DNA of 64,000 nt from Candidatus Saccharimonadota bacterium. Its GTDB lineage: Bacteria > Patescibacteriota > Saccharimonadia > Saccharimonadales > Saccharimonadaceae. Position numbers and translations under genes: made by a program. How positions within the stretch are numbered: the first letter of the stretch is position 1; the number at the start of each line of letters is the position of its first letter. Under the pieces are notes generated by a model, which was given only the letters and a program-made list of their open reading frames with translations, did no database searches and was not told where the DNA came from. Shown here piece by piece: positions 25,551 through 33,757 of the stretch. Where the stretch lies: NCBI GenBank assembly GCA_017531585.1, contig JAFXKT010000001.1, forward strand, positions 186,001-250,000, in the 5' to 3' direction.

Positions 25551-26675
25551 TCAGATGATCGAGAATTCACGAATTGTCATCATGTCGCCATCTTTGTCGT
25601 ATTTCTCAGGGATAAGCAAATCGTAAACCTCTCTACCCGTCTCGCGCGCCGCCAGTGCGGTTCCACGATCGACAATATAGAATACATCGTCGCGAATTGC
25701 AGGAAATTCTTTTACCTGACCACTCTGGATAAACTGAAGCGTAATATGCTTCTTGGATATCGGGATGCCAGAAATAGATTTCGGCAGCGGAATGGAGCCC
25801 TGCATCTTGAGCGCCAGACCATAGCCGCTAATCTTCAGGTTTGCAATCCGAGTCTTCGGAAGTAGCGAGATTAACCTCACCTTCTGCAAGTCAATCTCCT
25901 CAGGCAGCAACGGTTCGGAATCGAGCGACATATCCAAAAGTTCGTCAGGCTGAATAACTGTGGATGATTTCGTTTCGGGTGCTGGTTCTGGTTCAGGAAT
26001 TTGCTCTGTTTCAGGAGCAGTCTCAGGGGTCGGCTCAGACTCTAACGCCTGGGCTGTTTCGGAAACAGCCTCAGTCGCATGTTCGGACCGATCCTCTTCG
26101 CTCGGCGCAAGCTGACTTTTTTCCTCTTCTGCGGGTTTTGCGACAGCCTTTTCTTTCTTGGGCGCAAAGAGCTCGGGATGTCCTTCGATAATAGTTTCGA
26201 GATTATCTTCAGTAATACCCAATTCCGTCGCCTTTTTTCTAATGCATGCCCTAACCGTGTTCCAGTCGCCACCAAAACGTCTCTCGTAACTCTGAGGACT
26301 TGGCGCGCGAAAATCTTTTCGAAGCTCGCTGATGTTCGGAAAATGGCCAAGTTCTTTTTGTAGGCGCAGCACACTCACAACATATTCTTCATCAGTAATA
26401 GCTCTTCTGGACATTAATTCTTCCTCCTCTTCGGTAAAAATACGGATTACGGATGTTGTCTTTGCTATTTTTGGTTGCTCTTTGCAAACAAACGCTTTTC
26501 TATGCGCGTCTTTGACCGCCTCTGTGAAGCTACCAAAATAGTACGCATAGTCGTTTGGCTCAGGTAGGCTAGGTTCTGCTTTTGCTTCCATGAAAGTCGG
26601 GTCGCGACCAAGACATTTCATAAAAGCCACAAGAGCGTCTAGCATTTCGCGCGCTTCTTCTGGTAGCCAGCTCAT
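25551..26675 (-). CDS. Protein with homing-endonuclease-associated-type repeats and a C-terminal domain of unknown function
   Basis: 374 residues, soluble. Two helical repeats of the HNH_repeat style are visible: about residues 8-48 ('CLGRDPTFMEAK...FGSFTEAV') and 84-128 ('ELGHFPNISELRKDF...RRFGGDWNTVRACI'); these small units bind DNA in endonuclease-associated proteins. A Pro/Glu-rich disordered linker (about 165-235) follows. The last 120 residues look like a compact beta-rich domain with no match that I recognise. A strong GAGGAGGTG precedes the start. No nuclease motif is seen, so a DNA-binding regulator is the best guess. Confidence 0.65.
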   Translation of the reverse strand: MSWLPEEAREMLDALVAFMKCLGRDPTFMEAKAEPSLPEPNDYAYYFGSFTEAVKDAHRKAFVCKEQPKIAKTTSVIRIFTEEEEELMSRRAITDEEYVVSVLRLQKELGHFPNISELRKDFRAPSPQSYERRFGGDWNTVRACIRKKATELGITEDNLETIIEGHPELFAPKKEKAVAKPAEEEKSQLAPSEEDRSEHATEAVSETAQALESEPTPETAPETEQIPEPEPAPETKSSTVIQPDELLDMSLDSEPLLPEEIDLQKVRLISLLPKTRIANLKISGYGLALKMQGSIPLPKSISGIPISKKHITLQFIQSGQVKEFPAIRDDVFYIVDRGTALAARETGREVYDLLIPEKYDKDGDMMTIREFSII

Positions 26676-26776
26676 GAGACACCTCCTCTAAGAAATACTT
26701 TTAAGGTTCGTGAGAAATAAAACTCACAAAAAGCGCAAAGCAAGGCTTTGCTTGAAAATACTATAACACACCCCTG

Positions 26777-27019
26777 TTACTCTACGAAATCTTCTATATC
26801 TTTATCTTCGTCTTGATCTTCCAAGCTTCGCTCACAGTAATCATCGCCGCGACAAAGGAGAGTTTCATCATCGTCAGAATAATCAAGATCCTGAAAGCGC
26901 TCGTCATTTAGCCAGTTGTCTCCACGTTCTACGATTAGTTCTGTAGAATCGTGCCTATCCCATTCCTCGGTACGGATTTCCTGGACTTTTTTGTCTGAGA
27001 GCTTTTTCTTTGACACCAT
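26777..27019 (-). CDS. Small acidic protein of unknown function
   Basis: 80 residues from the ATG at 27019 (MVSKKK), which I prefer over the ATG 8 codons upstream because the extended -10 lies 6 bases before it and the upstream codons fall in the promoter. The N terminus is basic; the rest is strongly acidic, with Asp/Glu runs, two Cys, and 'RGD(N/D)' triplets. No membrane segment. Function unknown. Confidence 0.65.
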   Translation of the reverse strand: MVSKKKLSDKKVQEIRTEEWDRHDSTELIVERGDNWLNDERFQDLDYSDDDETLLCRGDDYCERSLEDQDEDKDIEDFVE

Positions 27020-27025
27020 ATAGCT

Positions 27026-27034
27026 ATTGTAGCA
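27026..27034 (-). promoter_or_regulatory. Extended -10 (TGC-TACAAT), leaderless start
   Basis: 6 bases to the ATG at 27019. The sequence around it is almost identical to that before the gene at 8159 (TTGCTACAATAGC). Confidence 0.6.
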
Positions 27035-27105
27035 AAGATGCAATCCGTTTTTATAGCGCTTATCTTTATTATGTTATAATTTTCTTAGAATTTATAAATA
27101 TAAAC

Positions 27106-27699
27106 ATGGACAATTCTAATCTTAATCCAGCAGCGCCGCAGCCAAATGTAGCCCCAGTAGGCACCCCTCCTGTAGCGCCAGCAACCCCTGTTTCGGTGCC
27201 GCCAGTCCAAGCCGCACCTACCATCCCTATCGTAAAGCCAGGCGACGGTTCGAATTTTGGCAAAGCTTTGGCTGTTTTAGGTGTTATTACGGCTGTTTCT
27301 TTTATTCTCTATATGATTGCCTACACGCTCATACCAAAAACAGGAATCGAAGAGATTGTCGGCAAGTGGGATTGCGGAAAGCATTCCATGGAAGGCGTCT
27401 CCTTCGATTTCGATCTAGACCTCGAAGAGGACGGCATGAAACTTACTCAAACGACAAGCCTATACAACTATTCAGTCACAACAGACATAGACTATGAATT
27501 CCTCAAAAAGTTCATCGATGGCGACGATACGGTATATGTCGTAAAGTTCTCAAAGATTAGACAAAAAAATAGCGAAGGCAAAAGCAGCACGTCCACTGTA
27601 GACGACGACATTGGTCTTTATTTCAGGCTCAACGATTCAAGCAAAAAGCTTAGCTTTCAGATGAGCGAAAACACTATTTCTTGCAAACGAAGTGACTAA
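27106..27699 (+). CDS. Pro-rich single-pass membrane protein of unknown function
   Basis: 197 residues from the ATG at 27106; a longer frame from 27010 runs through promoter-like DNA. Residues 1-45 are Pro/Ala/Val-rich and should be cytoplasmic and disordered, residues about 52-72 form one membrane segment, and the remainder (75-197) is an exposed domain with 'GKWDCG' and a late Cys that could make a disulfide. A protein of this plan usually acts at the cell surface. Its stop overlaps the stop of the convergent CDF gene by 4 bases. Confidence 0.75.
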   Translation: MDNSNLNPAAPQPNVAPVGTPPVAPATPVSVPPVQAAPTIPIVKPGDGSNFGKALAVLGVITAVSFILYMIAYTLIPKTGIEEIVGKWDCGKHSMEGVSFDFDLDLEEDGMKLTQTTSLYNYSVTTDIDYEFLKKFIDGDDTVYVVKFSKIRQKNSEGKSSTSTVDDDIGLYFRLNDSSKKLSFQMSENTISCKRSD

Positions 27700-28817
27700 T
27701 CTAGCAAATCCGAGTCGAGCGTAATCTCGAGGTCGTATTCGGGGAAAAGATTTTTGCTGGCTTTTTTGACTTTTTCGAAATATTCAGCGCGTTTTTTGAT
27801 CGCGAAATCTATAATAATATCAAAACTAATGATCTTCTCTTCTTTGTCTACATGAAAACCATGAAGTTCAATAACTTCTGGATAACCTTCTAGCATATCC
27901 TGAAGCTTATGATAGAGACTGCGAGTTTCCTCGTCCTTAGTATTAATGGAATAGACGCCAACTGCAGCTAGCGCAATCTGATAGCGTTTATAGACAGTTT
28001 TACGAATCTTGCGAGTTAGACTATCGATTTGCGGAGCGGTCATAGTACTTGCGACCTCGATATTTACGGAGGCCACTGTCATGCTTGGGCCGTAATCATG
28101 AAGAAGCAAATCATAAGCACCTTCGACACCCTCAATCTTGCTAATAGTATTGCGAATGCGGCGACCAAGGGCTTTATCGGTCCTTTCGCCAAGCAAAATA
28201 CTAGCTGCGCCACGAAGAATCTCTAGGCTCGAGCGAAGAATAAAGATACAAATTACGATAGCAAGATAAGGCTCAATATTGATATGCGCGAAAGTATAAG
28301 CAGCAATCGCAATAAGCATCGAAGAGGATATAAGAGCGTCAAAGAAAGCGTCTTTTGCCGTAGCGCGCAAAGTATCCGAATCCGCCTTTTTACCCATCGC
28401 AAGAGTATAGGCGCTAAGAATTACTTTAGTTACGACGGCAATTGAGACCACGATAGTCGTGGCAGGAGCATAATCTAGCTCGCTAGGATTAAAGATCTTC
28501 TTAATCGCCTCAAAGCCCGCAGTAAGGCCAATGTAGCCAATAATTGCGCCAACAATAAGCGTGCCCATGTATTCACTACGACCATGACCTAGTGGATGCT
28601 TTTTGTCTGGCGCTTTGTTTGCAAGATGAGAAACAATAATTGTAGCAATTGAGCTAAGGCAGTCGCTCAGGCTATTTGCAGCATCAACAACAATCGCAAT
28701 CGAGTGCGACATAATGCCTACAAAAGCTTTTGCGGCCGCAAGAATAAGGTTAGTCAACAAACCTACAACGCCAGTTTTTACAATTATCTTATGGCGTTTT
28801 TCTTTTTCAACTGTCAT
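27696..28817 (-). CDS. Cation diffusion facilitator (divalent metal exporter)
   Basis: 373 residues. About six membrane segments fill residues 15-205, with the metal-binding Asp pairs in 'DAANSLSDCLSS' (helix 2) and 'KDAFFDALISS' (helix 5). The C-terminal cytoplasmic domain (about 210-300) contains the family's 'DLLLHDYGPSMTVASVNIEV' strand and is followed by an additional 70-residue domain. It would export Zn2+, Fe2+ or Mn2+ in exchange for protons. It starts 6 bases behind the sugar transferase gene. Confidence 0.93.
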   Translation of the reverse strand: MTVEKEKRHKIIVKTGVVGLLTNLILAAAKAFVGIMSHSIAIVVDAANSLSDCLSSIATIIVSHLANKAPDKKHPLGHGRSEYMGTLIVGAIIGYIGLTAGFEAIKKIFNPSELDYAPATTIVVSIAVVTKVILSAYTLAMGKKADSDTLRATAKDAFFDALISSSMLIAIAAYTFAHINIEPYLAIVICIFILRSSLEILRGAASILLGERTDKALGRRIRNTISKIEGVEGAYDLLLHDYGPSMTVASVNIEVASTMTAPQIDSLTRKIRKTVYKRYQIALAAVGVYSINTKDEETRSLYHKLQDMLEGYPEVIELHGFHVDKEEKIISFDIIIDFAIKKRAEYFEKVKKASKNLFPEYDLEITLDSDLLD

Positions 28818-28823
28818 GTTTAA

Positions 28824-30251
28824 TTATTTTGCCCCAGATCGTTTAAATACGCCCGCAACAGTGCGGAAGAAGATAGAGACATCCATCATCGGTGTCCAGT
28901 TTTGAATGTAGTAGATATCCAACGCACGGCGCTCGTTGAACGAGATGTCGCGGCGGCCAGAAACCTGCGCAAGGCCAGTTAGACCAGATTTAATAGACAA
29001 GAGTAGACCCCTATCGCCATAATCTTTAAGCTCGCATGGCTGAAGTGCGCGTGGGCCAATAAGAGAGATTTGACCAATCAACACATTGAATAGCTGAGGC
29101 AATTCGTCGATTGAGCTGGCGCGCAAGAACTTACCGAACTTTGTATAGCGAGGATCGTTCTTAATATAGTCACCATGTTCACGATATTTCTTTGCAAGCT
29201 CTGGTTTACCCATCTTTTCGAAGGCCTGCTCTGGCGTTAGGCCACTATATTCCTGACGAATCGAGCGGAACTTCAAAAGTGGAAATTCCTTATTAAAGCG
29301 AGTTAAACGAATGTCTTTGTAGATCGCTGGAGCTTTAAAATCGATACACTTCTGGATAATATAAACGACAAGCAAAATTGGCGAAGTAAGAATAATCAAG
29401 ATCAAACTCGAGACAATGTCGACAGCACGCTTGAATACTCTTGCGGCACCCGTTAATGGAGTTACACGAACGCGAATTACTGGAACCGCAGAAATAAACT
29501 CTGTATCCTTTGACAGGGCAATCACTGAGTTCTCCGGCGGAGAATAGTAGAACAAGGCATGAGCATCAATCGCAAGCTTATTTGCTTCTTCTAGACCATC
29601 CTCAGCAGCATAAATAACAGCATCTGGGCGAAGACGCTTAATTGCTTCGCTTAGGCTAGGATAGCGACGACGATTCCACTCGGTTGGAATATATTTAGAA
29701 TCGGCAACTACGCCACAAATCTTAAAGCCAGAATCTGGCGGAGTGCCAACAAGAAGCTGACGAACGTTCTCGCCGTCACCAGCAACAACTGTACGGATTA
29801 GACCCTTGCTATGCTTCCTAGTTAGAAGGAAAATTCCGCGGATAAGAGCGCGTTCCAAAACTAGCGCAATAAAGCAAACTACGATTGCATAGAGAGCGAT
29901 AATCTTGACCGGGAAGAGACTATCGTGCGGAGAGATAGCAGTAGCAAAAAAGTCATAAGAAATAATCGACATCGTACCAAGAACAGAAGCAAGGAAAAGC
30001 CTTCCCGTTTCGCGAGCACGACGATCAATAACTGTCCTCCTATAGAGACCAAGGCAAGATAGAATCACGAGCCAGATTGGCAAAAGAACGAAATTAGAGA
30101 AAAGGAAGTCCATCGTATCGCCCTCAAAGACATAAGGACGAGGATCAAAATGAATACGAAAATAGTAAGCAAAAGTAAAGGACGCCACAATTGCCAATGC
30201 GTCGCCCACAACTAGAAACACCCGATAGATAAAGCCAGGTTCTTTTTTCAT
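28824..30251 (-). CDS. Polyprenyl glycosylphosphotransferase (WbaP/CpsE type)
   Basis: 475 residues. N-terminal four to five membrane segments (about 8-130) are followed by a CoA-binding-like Rossmann part (about 135-245), one more membrane segment (about 278-300) and the catalytic Bac_transf domain. The latter shows 'LLKFRSI', 'ASSIDELPQLFNVLIGQISLIGPRAL' and 'SGLTGLAQVSGR', all canonical. It moves a sugar phosphate to undecaprenyl phosphate, the first step of lipid-linked glycan assembly. It likely starts the glycan made by the locus at 48-63 kb. Confidence 0.95.
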   Translation of the reverse strand: MKKEPGFIYRVFLVVGDALAIVASFTFAYYFRIHFDPRPYVFEGDTMDFLFSNFVLLPIWLVILSCLGLYRRTVIDRRARETGRLFLASVLGTMSIISYDFFATAISPHDSLFPVKIIALYAIVVCFIALVLERALIRGIFLLTRKHSKGLIRTVVAGDGENVRQLLVGTPPDSGFKICGVVADSKYIPTEWNRRRYPSLSEAIKRLRPDAVIYAAEDGLEEANKLAIDAHALFYYSPPENSVIALSKDTEFISAVPVIRVRVTPLTGAARVFKRAVDIVSSLILIILTSPILLVVYIIQKCIDFKAPAIYKDIRLTRFNKEFPLLKFRSIRQEYSGLTPEQAFEKMGKPELAKKYREHGDYIKNDPRYTKFGKFLRASSIDELPQLFNVLIGQISLIGPRALQPCELKDYGDRGLLLSIKSGLTGLAQVSGRRDISFNERRALDIYYIQNWTPMMDVSIFFRTVAGVFKRSGAK

Positions 30252-30278
30252 TTGATGCTTATTATAATATAAAAACGC

Positions 30279-30662
30279 TTATATTTCGAGCTTAAGTATT
30301 TTTGCGGCAGCTCTGAGGGTCATTAAATCGTCCCCGAGAGTCTCCATATCCGTCTCGCCATCATCCTCACCATTCTTGGCAAGATCCAGGCGCTCCTCGA
30401 TAGCATTGATATGCTGTTTAAACAATCTCTGCGTCTCTTGATACTGCTCCCCTCTTATTACTCTTAGCGAGCGAGCGGCGCGAGGCACTTTTATCAAGAA
30501 GCCGGCAGCAACACAGTTGTCGATATGTTGAGCAACAGAGGCGACCGAGTTTAAATCCAAAGCAGCTGCGATTTCTCGATAAGACGGTGAGAAATTGTTC
30601 TCGTCCGAGAACTTCTCAATAAAATCTAACATGATCTGCTGTTTCTTAGTCGGTGCTGCCAT
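30279..30662 (-). CDS. LexA-like DNA-binding protein lacking the peptidase domain
   Basis: 127 residues. Residues 1-66 follow the LexA N-terminal winged helix: 'KQQIMLDFIEKF', 'SPSYREIAAALDLNSVASVAQHI' and 'ARSLRV'. The rest (70-127) is a short helical tail rich in Glu and Asp. The Ala-Gly cleavage site and the Ser/Lys dyad of S24 peptidases are absent, so it cannot cut itself as LexA does. It lies directly upstream of the sugar transferase gene. It probably represses or activates genes, maybe its neighbours. Confidence 0.85.
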   Translation of the reverse strand: MAAPTKKQQIMLDFIEKFSDENNFSPSYREIAAALDLNSVASVAQHIDNCVAAGFLIKVPRAARSLRVIRGEQYQETQRLFKQHINAIEERLDLAKNGEDDGETDMETLGDDLMTLRAAAKILKLEI

Positions 30663-30668
30663 ATTCTG

Positions 30669-30677
30669 ATTATATCA
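30669..30677 (-). promoter_or_regulatory. Extended -10 (TGA-TATAAT), leaderless start of the LexA-like gene
   Basis: 6 bases to the ATG at 30662, and 19 bases from the -35 of the divergent promoter at 30696, so one bound regulator could affect both. Confidence 0.6.
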
Positions 30678-30695
30678 CCCCCCTTACGCTTGTGC

Positions 30696-30724
30696 TTGAC
30701 GATAACCTACTTTGCTCGTATACT
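30696..30724 (+). promoter_or_regulatory. Sigma-70-type promoter of the 182-aa orphan gene
   Basis: TTGACG (30696-30701), 17-base spacer, TATACT (30719-30724). The resulting leader to the ATG at 30801 is about 70 bases. Confidence 0.65.
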
Positions 30725-30800
30725 ATGTTTCATCTTTGATCGCTCTTTAATGTTTTCGTTCTTCATTAGAGAGCTTTCTGCACAAAGGAGGAATACAGCA

Positions 30801-31349
30801 ATGAGCATTCTTATCATTGGTACCAACAATCCCGTAACGCAGGTCTCTAGCCTGCTCTACTACGCCTTCAACCGCAGCTTCGACATTATTGTTAGCAATG
30901 CCGATTCGTGGTCTACGCTTGCTCAGGAAGATAGAGAACTCGCCGCAAAGCATTGCATGCATTACAATGCCGAGTTATATCTTGCCGGAATCAAAGCAGA
31001 CACCACAATCGTCGTTGGTAGCACTAACAGCCGAAAGGTCGTAGCGCCAACAATCTTTGCAGACAAGAAAAGCGACACCAAAGATGCTCGACCTGAAGAT
31101 TTCGCAATCTTCCAGTTCATTGAGCGCTTTTACAATGACGCCTTCTTTGTTGTGAACGATAGTGCCAAAGCCCAAAAGCTGCGCGACGCCAAAAAGTTAG
31201 TCTCTCGTTCGGCTAGCCCTCAGTTCTTCTTAGAGCCGCCTTCGACCGCTAGCTACCCAATCATCGCAATCGGCTTCGGCAATGATGCGATGCCTACGAG
31301 ATATATCAACGCCGACCTCTTTGGTCTGACTGTGGATTCTTTCCTCTAG
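30801..31349 (+). CDS. Orphan soluble alpha/beta protein of unknown function
   Basis: 182 residues from the ATG at 30801, preceded by AAAGGAGGAA. A longer frame from 30690 crosses the promoter. It begins with a strand and a Gly/Asn turn ('ILIIGTNNPVTQ') as in nucleotide-binding Rossmann folds, and has a second strand 'TIVVGSTNSRKVV'. No membrane segment and no catalytic motif known to me. It has its own promoter and terminator and stands between a LexA-like gene and a small conserved basic protein gene. Confidence 0.8.
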   Translation: MSILIIGTNNPVTQVSSLLYYAFNRSFDIIVSNADSWSTLAQEDRELAAKHCMHYNAELYLAGIKADTTIVVGSTNSRKVVAPTIFADKKSDTKDARPEDFAIFQFIERFYNDAFFVVNDSAKAQKLRDAKKLVSRSASPQFFLEPPSTASYPIIAIGFGNDAMPTRYINADLFGLTVDSFL

Positions 31350-31357
31350 TGGAGTCC

Positions 31358-31384
31358 TCCCCCGGAACTTCCGGGGGATTTTTC
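31358..31384 (+). terminator. Terminator of the orphan gene
   Basis: TCCCCCGGA pairs with TCCGGGGGA, followed by T5. Confidence 0.88.
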
Positions 31385-31391
31385 TTGCCTA

Positions 31392-31419
31392 CAAAAATCC
31401 CCCAGTAAAACTAGGGGAT
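31392..31419 (-). terminator. Terminator of the 68-aa protein gene
   Basis: ATCCCCCAG and CTAGGGGAT pair with one G-U; on the minus strand T5 follows. Confidence 0.75.
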
Positions 31420-31443
31420 TCTCATACAAAACTATGGTTACAA

Positions 31444-31650
31444 TTATTTCTTGCGGGAAACTGTCAAGAAACCATTGCGTGGGTTTTCGTTGACAACACG
31501 ATCTTCTGGAAGGTCACATGGAGTGCCCTTATCGTTCTTCTCAACCTTAGTGAAGAAATAGATAGTCTGTGGCTTGCCACCGCGTAGAGTAACTTCAGAC
31601 TTGTGAAGATAGTAGGTTACGCCCTTAGAATTAGTATGTTTGTAAGCCAT
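31444..31650 (-). CDS. Small basic conserved-looking protein
   Basis: 68 residues, Lys-rich, no membrane segment. It reads as a small beta-rich domain ('GVTYYLHKSEVTLRGGKPQTIYFF') with a conserved-looking Pro-Glu-Asp-Arg turn and a basic end. Proteins like this recur in Saccharibacteria-type genomes, in my recollection, without known function; the size and charge would fit a nucleic-acid or ribosome binder. A good promoter and GGAGGAA support expression. Confidence 0.75.
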   Translation of the reverse strand: MAYKHTNSKGVTYYLHKSEVTLRGGKPQTIYFFTKVEKNDKGTPCDLPEDRVVNENPRNGFLTVSRKK

Positions 31651-31681
31651 TATTAGCTTTCCTCCATTAGTTTGTAACTCT

Positions 31682-31716
31682 ATCTTATGACCCCTTGCAA
31701 TGCGATGTCAAGGGGT
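31682..31716 (-). promoter_or_regulatory. Promoter with overlapping inverted repeat
   Basis: Minus strand TTGACA (31706-31711), 18-base spacer, TAAGAT (31682-31687). A perfect 8-bp inverted repeat ACCCCTTG/CAAGGGGT (31690-31697 and 31709-31716) covers the -35 and the spacer, which fits an operator. Confidence 0.6.
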
Positions 31717-31737
31717 GAAAGCGCTTTTGTTTGTTTT

Positions 31738-32433
31738 TTATCCGTGCGAAACAGCAATTGCGATTCTAAGCACTACCCAAATGATGGCACGAATCAAAAC
31801 AATTACAAATAGAAGCAGCGCTATTAATATAACGAAGCCAGATAAGCACGGATACCACAACGGAGAAGCAAAATCATAGCGATATAGTTCTGTTGGTGGA
31901 ATCTTTGCTTCGTCTTCCGTTCCGAGAGTTTCTAGAGTTGGATATTTTTCGAGCTCACGCATCCAACATTCCGCATAAGTACCATAACCGTAGGCATAAC
32001 CAAGCGCATTACAGGTCGCCTCGACTTTAGCATAGACATTTCCATTTGGATTCTCAGTCGAGCCTTGATTGATTTGCTCTTTTGCTGCAGCAATTGCCTT
32101 ATTTGCAGCACGAAGGTACTGTTGCTCAAGATAAATTGGACCAGTGCCAAAAACTAGCTTTTCTTGACCATTCTTCGAAACGATATTTACAACAATATGT
32201 TTTCTAGTAAAATCTTTAAGCTCGTTCAGAGTACGGGCGATTTCTGCCTCGTCGCCAGATTCATCAGCAGCTAGAACCGCGTTTCGAAGTTGCGACATCT
32301 TAATATGATCAAGGCGTAGAAGAGTGGCCGACCAAAAACAAAGCAAAATGGCAATTATTGCTAATTTCCAATTGCTCAAACGGAACATCTTAGCAAGGAG
32401 CTGTTTTACCTTGCTTCTTTTGACGCCACCCAT
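31738..32433 (-). CDS. Two-pass membrane protein with extracellular domain, unknown function
   Basis: 231 residues. Hydrophobic segments near 20-40 and 195-222 flank a 150-residue exposed domain with 'AVLAADESGDEAEIARTLNELKDFTRKH', two or three Cys (near 146 and 161) and a long helix. The basic start (VKRSKVKQ) puts the N terminus inside. The plan is that of a sensor or receptor, but no signalling domain follows. A TATAAT lies 10 bases before the start. Confidence 0.75.
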   Translation of the reverse strand: MGGVKRSKVKQLLAKMFRLSNWKLAIIAILLCFWSATLLRLDHIKMSQLRNAVLAADESGDEAEIARTLNELKDFTRKHIVVNIVSKNGQEKLVFGTGPIYLEQQYLRAANKAIAAAKEQINQGSTENPNGNVYAKVEATCNALGYAYGYGTYAECWMRELEKYPTLETLGTEDEAKIPPTELYRYDFASPLWYPCLSGFVILIALLLFVIVLIRAIIWVVLRIAIAVSHG

Positions 32434-32489
32434 AGCTATATAAATTATATCATAAGCAAAAAATCTATTATTAAGCCCGTCTCTCTCGA

Positions 32490-32498
32490 TGGTACAAT
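32490..32498 (+). promoter_or_regulatory. Extended -10 (TGG-TACAAT), leaderless start of the Mur ligase gene
   Basis: 6 bases to the ATG at 32505; the upstream base composition offers only a weak -35 (TTAAGC). Confidence 0.6.
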
Positions 32499-32504
32499 TA
32501 GGTT

Positions 32505-33722
32505 ATGAAGGTTTATTTTTCCGGTATTAGCGGTACAGGCATTGGCCCGCTCGCCGAGCTTGCGCAAGATGCAGGTTATGAAGTCTGCGGTTCGGATTTG
32601 CAGGCAGGCGCCGTCGCAAAGGAGCTCGAAGAGCGCAAGATTCCCGTTTCTTACAACCAGGATGGCAGCTTTTTGAAGCAATGCCAGAACGAGGTGCCAA
32701 TTGATTGGTTCGTCTATACGTCAGCACTTCCAAAAGATCACCCAGAACTAGTTCTAGCGCGCGATCTTGGAATTAAAACCAGCAAGCGCGATGCATTTTT
32801 GGCAGATTTAGTCGAGCAGAAAAATCTTAAGATGATTGCAGTTGCTGGTACGCACGGCAAGACCACAACAGTCTCTATGCTTATTTGGGCTTTTTCTCAG
32901 CTTGGTATTCCTGTTTCCTACCTTGTTGGCACAACCCTTCCTTGGGCTAATAGTGGCCATTTTGACAACGATTCCGAATTCTTTATTTACGAAGCAGACG
33001 AATACGATAGAAACTTCCTAGCCTACCATCCTTATGTCGCCGCGATTACTACCGTAGACTATGACCACCCAGATATCTATCCTACTCGCGAAGATTATTT
33101 AGCTGCCTTTGATCAATTCCGCTCGCAAAGTGCGAATGTCGTAGAAAACACAACGGTTGATTCTAGAATTAATCTTATTGGCGAGCTCCGCAGAAAGGAT
33201 GCAAGCATTGCTATGGAGACGATTCTAAAAGCTTTGCCAAATGTTTCTGAAGAGGTTTTAATTGCGGCTCTTAATCGCTTTCCTGGCACAGGTAGACGCT
33301 TCGAGAGGATTGCAGACGGTGTTTATACCGACTATGGCCACCATCCACAAGAAATCAAGGCAACTCTCGAGATGGCAAAAGAACTCTGTGAAAGAGACAA
33401 GCTCGCCGGCGTTGCAGCGGTTTACCAACCACATCAAAACGTTCGCCAACACGAGATTAAGCACGAATATAAGGACGCTTTCTTGGCTGCAGATAAAGTA
33501 TTCTGGCTTCCTACCTATCTTGTCCGCGAAAATCCAGACCTTGTCGTTCTAACGCCAGAAGATTTGATTTCCGAGCTTCAAAACCCAGAGGTTGCCGAAG
33601 CCGCCGAAGCTAACGACGAGCTAGCAGAAAAACTAAAGCAGCTCCATAGAGATAATTGGCTAATTATCCTACTAACAGCAGGGCCAGCTGATACTTGGCT
33701 AAGAAGAGTATTTGCAAAATAA
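32505..33722 (+). CDS. murC: UDP-N-acetylmuramate--L-alanine ligase-type Mur ligase
   Basis: 405 residues, about 50 fewer than usual MurC. The N-terminal Rossmann domain has 'SGISGTG' at 6-12, the ATP loop GTHGKTTT lies at 115-122, and 'EADEYDRNF' and 'VDYDHPD' of the central domain are present. The C-terminal domain shows 'DYGHHPQEI' and 'YQPHQ', as in MurC/Mpl. MurC adds L-Ala to UDP-MurNAc in peptidoglycan synthesis. The shortening and the partly divergent centre leave open a Mpl-like or specialised role, but the local motifs favour MurC. Confidence 0.85.
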   Translation: MKVYFSGISGTGIGPLAELAQDAGYEVCGSDLQAGAVAKELEERKIPVSYNQDGSFLKQCQNEVPIDWFVYTSALPKDHPELVLARDLGIKTSKRDAFLADLVEQKNLKMIAVAGTHGKTTTVSMLIWAFSQLGIPVSYLVGTTLPWANSGHFDNDSEFFIYEADEYDRNFLAYHPYVAAITTVDYDHPDIYPTREDYLAAFDQFRSQSANVVENTTVDSRINLIGELRRKDASIAMETILKALPNVSEEVLIAALNRFPGTGRRFERIADGVYTDYGHHPQEIKATLEMAKELCERDKLAGVAAVYQPHQNVRQHEIKHEYKDAFLAADKVFWLPTYLVRENPDLVVLTPEDLISELQNPEVAEAAEANDELAEKLKQLHRDNWLIILLTAGPADTWLRRVFAK

Positions 33723-33726
33723 ACAA

Positions 33727-33757
33727 AAGGCGCTCCGTAAAGAGCGTCTTTTTATTT
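33727..33757. terminator. Bidirectional terminator between murC and the convergent gene
   Basis: GGCGCTC and GAGCGTC (one G-U) around CGTAAA, then TCTTTTTATTTT on the plus strand. Confidence 0.8.

Noticed and set aside
27010..27105. 32-residue extension of the Pro-rich membrane protein
   Set aside because: It contains a TATAAT and overlaps the start region of the divergent gene; the ATG at 27106 begins the regular Pro-rich part.
30690..30800. 37-residue extension of the orphan protein
   Set aside because: It overlaps the promoter at 30696-30724, and the strong AAAGGAGG points to the ATG at 30801.
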